Shown piece after piece: positions 29,122 to 37,017 of a DNA stretch of 37,017 nucleotides. The notes under the pieces were generated by a model. That model saw only the letters and a program-made list of their open reading frames with translations, was not told the origin of the DNA and ran no database searches. The stretch covers positions 1-37,017 of the forward strand of contig JACMPR010000008.1 of the NCBI GenBank assembly GCA_014377385.1, in the 5' to 3' direction. A program made the translations under genes and the position numbers. Source of the DNA: Ferruginibacter sp. GTDB taxonomy: Bacteria; Bacteroidota; Bacteroidia; Chitinophagales; Chitinophagaceae. How positions within the stretch are numbered: position 1 is the stretch's first letter; each line of letters begins with the position of its first letter.

Positions 29122-29916
29122 TTGCGTAATATGTCCATCATACGGATAACAACCGCTTTTAATATTGACCTTGAATTTGAAATTGCACCCTTTCACAAAA
29201 GGCTGTTGGCTTACCTGATTGATTTTGTGTTGTTGATTATTTACCTGCTTGCGATGAAATCGCTTTTATACGATGGACTCAACATTAGCCGTGAAGGCAA
29301 TGTGGGTTTCGACATGCTGGTGATCTCTCTGCCAATGCTCCTCTATTCGCTGCTGTTTGAACTTTGGCTGAATGGACAAACCATCGGCAAAAAACTGATG
29401 GCTATCCGGGTGATTAGTCTTGATGGAGGAGAACCGACGCTTGGCCAGTACATTTTACGCTGGATCACCAAATTTTTTGAGTGGCCTTTTCTATTTGGTT
29501 ACATGGTTTATTCTGAGAGATCGTTGTATATGTACATTTTCATAACAGGTTTTTTTGGAATCGCGGTCATAATCATTATTTCTGCAACAAAAAAAAGCCA
29601 GCGGCTGGGGGACCTTTCCGCGGGCACAGTTGTGGTTGATACAACGTCATCCCTCAGCATTGCCGACACCGTATTTATGGATGTAAGCGATCAAAATTAC
29701 AAGGTACAATTCCCGGAAGTTATGCGGCTAAGCGACAGCGATATTAACACGATCAAGACTGTCATCATCCAATCAAAAAAAAGAAACAGTGACGACATGA
29801 GCTATCGCGTGGAAGCCAAGGTAAAACAGGTTCTCGCCATTCAATCAAGCCTTTCTCCCAACGATTTCCTGGAAAAATTATTAGAAGATTATAACTATCT
29901 GGCAACAAAGGAATGA
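29122..29916 (+). CDS. RDD family membrane protein
   Basis: FHKRLLAYLIDFVLLIIYLLAMKSL ... NGQTIGKKLMAIRVISLDGGEPTLGQYILRWITKFFEW ... SQRLGDLSAGTVVV. Confidence 0.92.
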   Translation: MRNMSIIRITTAFNIDLEFEIAPFHKRLLAYLIDFVLLIIYLLAMKSLLYDGLNISREGNVGFDMLVISLPMLLYSLLFELWLNGQTIGKKLMAIRVISLDGGEPTLGQYILRWITKFFEWPFLFGYMVYSERSLYMYIFITGFFGIAVIIIISATKKSQRLGDLSAGTVVVDTTSSLSIADTVFMDVSDQNYKVQFPEVMRLSDSDINTIKTVIIQSKKRNSDDMSYRVEAKVKQVLAIQSSLSPNDFLEKLLEDYNYLATKE

Positions 29917-30038
29917 GCGTAACTGATAAGCTGACCGGGCAAATGCTTCAATTCGTATTTTTATACTGCTTTGAATAGAATTAATAGCTGTTTTTTATAA
30001 GTTGCAGCACGAATCTATTTCCGCATTCGTTCATGGAA

Positions 30039-31517
30039 TTAATAAGCTCTTGCAAACAATACCCGTTGTCCACTCGGCATTCCCGTGAGTATGCATTTTC
30101 CTTCCTCCATCTTATTGTTCATCGGTATGCACCGGATGGTTGCCTTGGTCTGATCTTTAATTTTATCTTCCGTTTCACCCGTACCATCCCAATGCGCCGA
30201 AATAAAACCACCCTTTTCGTCCAGTAATTTTACAAATTCATCCCAGCTATTGGCTTCCCGGATATTTTCATTGCGGAAAGCAAGTGCCTTGTTATAAATA
30301 TTTCGTTGTATCTCTTCCAATAATTTTTTTACCGTTTCAGGCAATCCGTCAACAGAAACAGATTGTTTTTCTTTGGTATCTCTCCGGGCAAGTTCCACCA
30401 CATTGTTTTCCAGGTCACGCATGCCCAGGGCTATTCTCACGGGAACGCCTTTCAATTCATACTCAGCAAATTTCCATCCTGGCCTGGCATTGTCGCTGTT
30501 ATCATATTTTACCCGTATACCCAGCGCTTTAAATTCCTTTACAAGTATTTCTACTTTTGCGTCTATCACCGGCTTGCTTTCTTCCCCTTTGTAAATGGGC
30601 ACAATTACTACCTGCAAGGGAGCGATCTTTGGAGGCATGATCAATCCCTGGTCGTCACTATGAGCCATAATAAGCGCACCGATCAACCTCGTAGAAACTC
30701 CCCAGCTGGTAGCCCAGACATATTCCAGTTTATTTTCTTTGTTCATAAACTGCACATCAAATGCCTTTGCAAAATTCTGCCCGAGGAAATGAGAAGTCCC
30801 GGCCTGCAATGCTTTACCATCCTGCATCAGCGCTTCTATGCAATACGTATCTTCCGCCCCGGCGAAACGTTCATTGGCAGTCTTTATTCCTTTAATAACG
30901 GGCACGGCCATGTATTCTTCCACAAAATCTGCATATACATTCAACATCTGTTCCGTTTCGGCTATGGCTTCCTGTTTGGTTGCGTGGGCGGTATGTCCTT
31001 CCTGCCACAAAAATTCAGCGGTACGTAAAAATAATCTTGTACGCATTTCCCACCGCACTACATTGGCCCACTGGTTTATTAATAAAGGCAGGTCGCGGTA
31101 TGACTGTATCCAGCCTTTGTATGTATTCCATATAATGGCCTCGCTTGTTGGCCGGACGATTAGCTCTTCCTCCAGTTTTGCCTCCGGATCCACGATTAGT
31201 TTTCCTTTATTATTAGGATCAGTCTTTAACCTGTAATGCGTTACAATGGCGCATTCCTTGGCAAATCCCTCGGCATTTTTTTCCTCCGCCTCAAACAAAC
31301 TTTTGGGAATGAACAAGGGAAAATAAGCATTCACGTGCCCGGTATCCTTAAACATTTTATCCAGTTGGTCACGCATGTTTTCCCATAACGCATACCCATA
31401 GGGTTTAATTACCATACAGCCACGTACGGCAGAGTAATCTGCCAGTCCGCCTTTAATTACAAGATCATTGTACCATTGCGAATAATCTGCCGCCCTTGTT
31501 GTAAGTTCTTTACTCAT
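30039..31517 (-). CDS. proS: Prolyl-tRNA synthetase (class lacking the editing insertion, archaeal/eukaryotic-like)
   Basis: [61 protein letters not shown] ... [58 protein letters not shown]. Confidence 0.97.
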   Translation of the reverse strand: MSKELTTRAADYSQWYNDLVIKGGLADYSAVRGCMVIKPYGYALWENMRDQLDKMFKDTGHVNAYFPLFIPKSLFEAEEKNAEGFAKECAIVTHYRLKTDPNNKGKLIVDPEAKLEEELIVRPTSEAIIWNTYKGWIQSYRDLPLLINQWANVVRWEMRTRLFLRTAEFLWQEGHTAHATKQEAIAETEQMLNVYADFVEEYMAVPVIKGIKTANERFAGAEDTYCIEALMQDGKALQAGTSHFLGQNFAKAFDVQFMNKENKLEYVWATSWGVSTRLIGALIMAHSDDQGLIMPPKIAPLQVVIVPIYKGEESKPVIDAKVEILVKEFKALGIRVKYDNSDNARPGWKFAEYELKGVPVRIALGMRDLENNVVELARRDTKEKQSVSVDGLPETVKKLLEEIQRNIYNKALAFRNENIREANSWDEFVKLLDEKGGFISAHWDGTGETEDKIKDQTKATIRCIPMNNKMEEGKCILTGMPSGQRVLFARAY

Positions 31518-31579
31518 TTGATCCTTTTATATAAATTTTATCTTTCCAGTTCATTGTCCCGACTATATACCTGCGCCCG

Positions 31580-31653
31580 GCTTCACAGGCGTCGCACACT
31601 TGTTCATTTGTTCGCTGTGCTGCCATCATTGCCGCAGTACAAGTGTGCGACGC
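31580..31653. repeat. Inverted-repeat element GGCGTCGCACACTTGT ... ACAAGTGTGCGACGC (second site of the dispersed repeat)
   Basis: 31588-31603 and 31639-31653 are 15-bp perfect inverted copies separated by 35 bp; left arm matches 2423-2446. Confidence 0.75.
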
Positions 31654-31853
31654 AACGATGTTGAGTCCTGTTCAAATGCCCGGACAACAACAACTGCGTT
31701 TCTTTCGCAGATCTTTAACATCAATCCGTTACCAAGCGCTGCCATCTGATTGTAGCTTTGTCAGGCTGACCTGCTACCCGAATGTATGGCTAACCTATCT
31801 CAAAACTGCACAAAAGTAGTAACTTCAACTTATAATTTTTTAATCGTTGCACC

Positions 31854-32513
31854 ATGAATCTTAAAATTTTACTTTTTGCTTTGTCTGCCGCGGCTGCAAG
31901 CAGTTGCAGCACCACCTACAGAAGTGGCCAAACGCCTGATGATGTGTATTATTCACCCGCGAGGGCTGTGCAGGCAACGGTTAAGGTTGAGAAAAAAGAA
32001 GAGGTAAGACCGGTAAGACGGGGTTATACGGACAGGCAGATCGTCATGCGTACGTACGACAGGCGCTGGCGTTACTTCAATGATGACTACGATGCCTTTT
32101 ACGATCCATACCGCTATGGATACAATTGCGGCTACTATTACAATCCTTACTATTACCCATCCCCGGTTTACATCTCCGGGGCTGTGTTTCAGAATCCGAA
32201 GAATACAACGCCAAGGATGACCAACCTGGGGAGTTATAATTATTCAAGTATGGTGGTTGTAAATCCTAAAACGGGTGCTACGCAAACCATCAGGTCGACG
32301 AGGGCGTATAATAACAGCAACAATGATAATTTGATCAGGAGAATTATTACGCCGCGTGCAGGCGACAATAATTCTTACAACAATTCCTACCGGCCTGCAG
32401 ACAATAATTCAAGAACATATACCCCATCAAATAATAACAGCAGCTCCACGCCTTCGTCTGGCAGCAACAGTGGTAGTTCCGGCACACCGGTGACCAGGCC
32501 CCCCAGGAATTGA
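31854..32513 (+). CDS. Hypothetical lipoprotein with Tyr-rich middle and Asn/Ser-rich C-terminus
   Basis: MNLKILLFALSAAAASSCSTTYRSGQTPDDVYYSPA lipobox; YRYGYNCGYYYNPYYYPSPVY; NNSYNNSYRPADNNSRTYTPSNNNSSSTPSSGSNSGSSG. Confidence 0.75.
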   Translation: MNLKILLFALSAAAASSCSTTYRSGQTPDDVYYSPARAVQATVKVEKKEEVRPVRRGYTDRQIVMRTYDRRWRYFNDDYDAFYDPYRYGYNCGYYYNPYYYPSPVYISGAVFQNPKNTTPRMTNLGSYNYSSMVVVNPKTGATQTIRSTRAYNNSNNDNLIRRIITPRAGDNNSYNNSYRPADNNSRTYTPSNNNSSSTPSSGSNSGSSGTPVTRPPRN

Positions 32514-32576
32514 AACTGCAACCTTATATCAATAAAATTCCGTCCCCGTTGTACAGGTCAGGAAAATCGCAAAGTA

Positions 32577-34132
32577 TGAAGAAAAATATACTGTTAGTTC
32601 TAATAATAATAAGTGCAAAGGTTTTTGGACAGATACCCGGGGATGCCATTCGGTACAGCTGGTTTCCACTAAACGGAACAGCCCGCAATATGGCCATCGG
32701 CGGTGCCATGGGTTCGTTAGGTGGTGATCTCACTGCAGGTTTTGTTAATCCTGCCGGGCTTGGCTTTTACAAAACAAATGAACTGGTTTTAACCCCGGGA
32801 CTTTTTATGAATAACAACAAATCTAATTTCAGGCAGGCGGAAACGTTAGCTGGCAACAACGCTTTTTCCCTTGGTCCAACTGGTGTGATCCTGGCATATC
32901 CTTCCCGTTTTAGTTCAGAAAAAAATAATACCATTAGCTTTGCAATTAACCAAACGGCCAATTTCAATAATTCGTTTCGTTACAAAGCGCTGAATAATTA
33001 CAGTTCTTTTAGTGAGCAGTTTGCCGAAGAACTGGCAAAGAGTAATATCCCGATCAGCGATTATTTATTTACAAATTCTATTGCACCTTACACCGTAGCA
33101 CCGGCATGGACAGCCTACCTGATAGACACAAGCAGCATCAACGGAATAACCCGTATAAGAGGCGCTTCAGAAAATATCCTCGACTCCGGACAGGCTTTAC
33201 AACAAGAGCTGATAAAAACAACCGGTGGCGGCATCTACGAACTGGCCTTTTCATTTGCGGAAAATACCAATAAAAAATTATTGTGGGGATTAACTGTGGG
33301 CATACCGATCGTTCAGTACAAAAGCAATACAACATTTACAGAAAAGGATACGTCTGCCAACAGGTTTAATGGTTTTAATAATTTTACCTACAGTGATAAT
33401 TTTAAAACAACGGGTGTTGGCGTAAATTTAAAATTAGGCATTATTTACCGCCCGCGTGATTACATACGGTTAGGCTTAGCCGTACATACGCCCTCCTTTA
33501 TATCCTTAAAGGACACCCGAACCGTTAACATTGAAACTCAACTGGAAAGCGATTCCGGAATGCAGGAACAACCCAACCGCGTAAGTTCTACTGAGTTTAC
33601 CAATGGGCAGCCGGGTGAATCGAAATATTTCCAGTCAACCGCCTGGAAGGCCATCATCAGTGCTTCCTATGTTTTCCGCGAGGTACAAGACGTAAACAGG
33701 CAGCGTGGTTTTATAACCGCGGATATTGAATATGTAAACCACAGCGGAAGCCGTTTTAGCAGCAACAATGAACAACCCACACCCGAAGAAACGCAATACT
33801 ATAAAGCTTTAAATAAAGTTGTAAAGCGTGAATTCAAATCCACGGCTAATTTTAAAATAGGTGCAGAATTAAAATTCAACATCATTATGGCCAGGCTGGG
33901 GTTTGCTTATTACGGCAACCCATACAAAGACAATGCTTTTAAAGGAACCCGTACGTTACTCAGTGGCGGGCTTGGTTACAGGAACAAAGGTTTTTTTATT
34001 GACCTCACGTATGTTTACAATGTAACCAAAGACGTGAACCTGCCTTACCGCCTGGAGGACAGGGCTAATACATTTGCAACAATAAAAAACCAGCAGGGGA
34101 ATGTGATTGCGAGTGTGGGGTTTAAGTTTTAA
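32577..34132 (+). CDS. Outer-membrane protein of the OmpP1/FadL-like type
   Basis: Signal MKKNILLVLIIISAKVFGQ; GTARNMAIGGAMGSLGGDLTAGFVNPAGLGFYKTNELVLTPGLF; C-terminal ...GNVIASVGFKF; ORF track extends upstream to 32510 but the Met at 32577 carries the signal peptide. Confidence 0.8.
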
Positions 34133-34244
34133 TCACGGGCGTAGGTTCTCAATGCTTTGGTTCGTATGCCCCGGTTTGTGCCTCGCGAACCGACGTTTTC
34201 AACCAAGCAACAACACAGAAAATAAAATTTTTTAAAACAGAGAT

Positions 34245-34601
34245 ATGCTGACGAACGTACACCCAAAATTGCCCATGCGCAATAAAACCACAACAAAAGA
34301 ATTCTATATAAATAAGTTAGCATTTAAGAACGTTGGAAATTCTGATTACGATGGTTATTTAATGGTTGAGAAAGACAGCGTAGAAATCCATTTTTTTGAA
34401 TTTAAAGAAATCGACCCAAAGGAAAACTATTCAGGGGTATATATCCGAACAAACGATATTGAAAATTTGTACCAATCATTGCTGGACAATAATGTGAGTA
34501 TACATCCCAATGGAGCACTGGAAACAAAATCCTGGGGACAGAGGGAATTTGCCCTGCTTGACCCGGATAATAATCTTCTAACTTTTGGTCAGGCTATATG
34601 A
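34245..34601 (+). CDS. VOC (glyoxalase/bleomycin-resistance-like) family protein
   Basis: TTKEFYINKLAFKNVGNSDYDGYLMVEKDSVEIHFFEFKEIDPKENYSGVYIRTNDIENLYQSLLDN...KSWGQREFALLDPDNNLLTFGQAI. Confidence 0.88.
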   Translation: MLTNVHPKLPMRNKTTTKEFYINKLAFKNVGNSDYDGYLMVEKDSVEIHFFEFKEIDPKENYSGVYIRTNDIENLYQSLLDNNVSIHPNGALETKSWGQREFALLDPDNNLLTFGQAI

Positions 34602-34963
34602 TGGAAGCCGATAATATAGTACCCCTAAAAGAGTGCATGGAGGTTAACATTTGATGGCCTGGTTGTGTCCCAACTAAACAAATAGCTCTTTTTTGTGAAA
34701 ATGTGCCATTGCATCAATTCGGGTGTTACGAAATAATCGACGACTTGTCAATTGGCCTACACGACAAACCTCAGTTGTTAATTGCCATTGTTGGGGCGCG
34801 TAGAAGCAACTATTCTCATCCGGATCCTTCCTGTTATCTTCGCGCCTGGGAGATCGATCGCCGAACTTCCTTCGTTTCACAGCTCCTTTGTTACGCAGAA
34901 AAAATACCTTTGTACTTTTTGCTTCGCCAAATAGAAGGCAAAAAGGGACCGCCATTCGATGAC

Positions 34964-35083
34964 GGTTGCATAAAAAATAAAAAAAAGAATTATGCAACCA
35001 CACTGGTTGCGTAAAATATAAAAAAAGAAATGATGCAACCACACTGGTTGCTTTTTTTATTTTTAAAAATTTCATGCAACCAG
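34964..35083. repeat. 41-bp tandem repeat, ~2.9 units, GGTTGC-N22-ATGCAACC-ACACT
   Basis: Units at 34964-35004, 35005-35045 and 35046-35083 (third truncated); GGTTGC to ATGCAACC offset is exactly 28 bp in all three. Confidence 0.9.
35035..35065 (+). terminator. Candidate Rho-independent terminator formed at a repeat junction
   Basis: GCAACCA-CAC-TGGTTGC-TTTTTTTATTTTT. Confidence 0.6.
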
Positions 35084-35638
35084 TAATAATATTATTTGAG
35101 ACACAATTCTCCCTGCAAATCCGGCAAAATCGGCCAATACCGGTAATAAGGGTCATCTCCGGACACGACATTTGGAATCAATAAGGGTCCTCAATTATTT
35201 TTGTTCAACAATTAAATTAAAGGGGAGGGGGAAATAGAAACGATTTAAAACGTTCCAACTTAAGAAAAGCTACGTTTGGCAACCGATTGGCGGAAGCAAC
35301 TTTGGAATACTTCGGCAAAAAGTAAATTGAATTTTAGAAATTTTACCGGGCATTACTTGTAAGGATTTTGCTGCATTCTACGTCGCGGCTTGGTATTTTT
35401 ACCTCCTTGCATTGTCAAAACACCGCATATATTCGGGAAATAAATACTTCCAGCGGAATAATAGCACTTCTAAAATAGGCATAGATACAAGTGGGTCAAG
35501 ACGAAAAAAGGTTGATATGAATATGTGAAAAGGAAAACACGACCGTTCAATCACCATAATTCCGTATTTGTCTAACGGATGTAACGCAAGTTTTAATACC
35601 CAGAAATTGGGCCAACCTACTTAGTAAATGTTTCTCCT

Positions 35639-36349
35639 TTAAATTACTTTGAACGCAGCGAAGTAGTAATTATTTGCTACGGCAATTAATTGTAATTTGA
35701 AGTAATAAGCGTCTACAAAATTTTGATAAGCTAAAAATTCATGCGTTGGCACTACGAATTCGTCAAATAATATAATGTCATTCTTCTTGAGGTAAGGTGC
35801 AAGGGAGGTCAAAGTGAATAAAGTCGCTGAATATATATCAGCATCCAGCATTACCACCGTCTTCTTGCGATTGTCAAACCCCTTTAAGAATTTCGGTAAT
35901 GTCTGCTGAAATAATCCTTGATAAAACTTCCCTCTTTCATCCTTAATACCTGGTATTGTACCGGAATTAAAGGTTCCTTTTTTATATGGACCGAAATCCT
36001 CGGGTAACCCTGTGAACGTATCAAAGCCATAGAAGCAAGACTGTTTATGTGTATTTTCCGTCATCCACCAATTAAAAGACTCGCCATCAGCAACTCCAAA
36101 TTCCAAATAATTTATTTCCTCAGTAAGGTATTCTGCCTTGATTACGTTGCTATATAATTTGAACCGCTTTTGATAGTCCCATTTTGAATAGAAATCATTT
36201 CCAACAACAGTTTTATTCTCGTCTGCCCATTTTGAAAGTCTGGTCAAATTTGCTAATTGTAAAAAAAAGCCCGTAAAGGGTCCAAAAACAATGTGTAGCC
36301 GAAGTTTGATAAAAATTGATTTTGTTAGCCTGATGATCTTAAATTTCAT
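35639..36349 (-). CDS. SAM-dependent methyltransferase, TylF/MycF-like
   Basis: EYLTEEINYLEFGVADGESFNWWMTENTHKQSCFYGFDTFTGLPEDFGPYKKGTFNSG ... KKTVVMLDADIYSATLFTLTSLAPYLKKNDIILFDEFVV. Confidence 0.8.
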   Translation of the reverse strand: MKFKIIRLTKSIFIKLRLHIVFGPFTGFFLQLANLTRLSKWADENKTVVGNDFYSKWDYQKRFKLYSNVIKAEYLTEEINYLEFGVADGESFNWWMTENTHKQSCFYGFDTFTGLPEDFGPYKKGTFNSGTIPGIKDERGKFYQGLFQQTLPKFLKGFDNRKKTVVMLDADIYSATLFTLTSLAPYLKKNDIILFDEFVVPTHEFLAYQNFVDAYYFKLQLIAVANNYYFAAFKVI

Positions 36350-36633
36350 AATCGCAAATATAAATTATTGTATCCGAACTTGAAATTAGCATCCCGATAA
36401 TTGAACTTCAAGACCCATAAATTGCTGGATAAAAAAGGTAATCACATTTTCACTTTATCAATTACTGCTTGCCGTAAAAGACTAATAGAGAAAGTCTGGA
36501 TAGCTGCAAAATTTGTAGATGCCACACCAGGCAAAACCGCAGTTGCACGAAACCTGCGAGGCTGTACAATCAACTTATTGTTTGTTAATCTTCATGAGTT
36601 CCAGCCGACGATAAATCAAAGCCGTGGTTCTCA

Positions 36634-36879
36634 TCAGTATTTCGTAACTCCCTTTAGCATCTGTTCAAGATTAACCATTTTTTTAACTACGGCTACAAAA
36701 ATCGTCAAGCCCAAACAGATATTAAATTTACTTCCAGCTTTGCTTTTCCGGTTAGACAGTCTCAATAATTCCAATTCGTTCAACAAGTCTTTTGAATTCA
36801 CTGACAGTTGGGGCTGGCCGATGCGCCGGCTCCCGGCGTCGTCAAAACTCAAACATAGGCTGATATATTTGGAGATCAC
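36634..36879 (-). CDS. Short hypothetical ORF, uncertain
   Basis: ORF track only; C-terminal part LLNELELLRLSNRKSKAGSKFNICLGLTIFVAVVKKMVNLEQML has a plausible hydrophobic stretch but no recognised family. Confidence 0.25.
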   Translation of the reverse strand: MISKYISLCLSFDDAGSRRIGQPQLSVNSKDLLNELELLRLSNRKSKAGSKFNICLGLTIFVAVVKKMVNLEQMLKGVTKY

Positions 36880-36882
36880 ATT

Positions 36883-37017
36883 TCAAAGTCTGGCATCCAC
36901 CAATTTCAACACTTCTTCTATTGAAGGTTCACAATATCTATTCTCCACATCCTTCTTAAACCACGTCATTTGCCTTTTAGCATACTGCCGGGTATGTTGT
37001 TTTATAAGTTCGGTAGC
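36883..37017 (-). CDS. miaA: tRNA dimethylallyltransferase, C-terminal fragment (runs off window)
   Basis: Minus-strand ATELIKQHTRQYAKRQMTWFKKDVENRYCEPSIEEVLKLVDARL*; 'QHTRQYAKRQMTWFKKD' is the MiaA C-terminal motif. Confidence 0.88.
   Translation of the reverse strand, partial: ATELIKQHTRQYAKRQMTWFKKDVENRYCEPSIEEVLKLVDARL

Noticed and set aside
30363-31028. 221-aa plus-strand ORF within proS
   Set aside because: Antisense to a highly conserved aminoacyl-tRNA synthetase; composition not protein-like.
34964-35083. CRISPR-like array
   Set aside because: Only about 3 units, AT-homopolymer 'spacers' of similar composition, no cas genes in the window; behaves as a simple tandem repeat/hairpin array.
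34674-35171. 165-aa minus-strand ORF
   Set aside because: Runs through the tandem repeat and low-complexity DNA, Cys/Arg/Phe-rich composition, no recognisable family; likely fortuitous.

Overview
This window looks like a chromosomal segment from a Bacteroidetes (Chitinophagaceae-like) genome. It is mostly core metabolism: an Lrp/AsnC regulator, adenosylhomocysteinase (split by one in-frame TAA), a YiaA/B membrane protein, an NdpA-type nucleoid-associated protein, class I fructose-bisphosphate aldolase, pdxJ, a TlpA-like thioredoxin, a complete minus-strand trpEGDCFBA operon, a transaldolase, an SRP RNA, a DUF5103/T9SS plug-like protein, an FtsX-type permease, a TrmH-type rRNA methylase, a TamL/BamA-like protein, truB, a DUF58-MoxR-DUF4350-DUF4129-SpoIIM-RDD block, proS, an Asn/Ser-rich lipoprotein plus an outer-membrane protein, a VOC protein, a TylF-like methyltransferase and the 3' end of miaA. 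The most interesting signals are below gene level. (1) An unlisted 20-aa leader ORF (MITNIHTGSWLWQILYIDVS) with two Trp codons lies upstream of trpE, with a terminator hairpin and candidate competing pairings, which is a textbook-style attenuator. (2) A lone nonsense codon sits in an otherwise intact ahcY. (3) A 41-bp intergenic tandem repeat has mutually exclusive hairpins. (4) A dispersed/inverted GGCGTCGCACACTTGT repeat and an intra-trp-operon palindrome are present. I ran no database searches; product calls come from recognising protein motifs.
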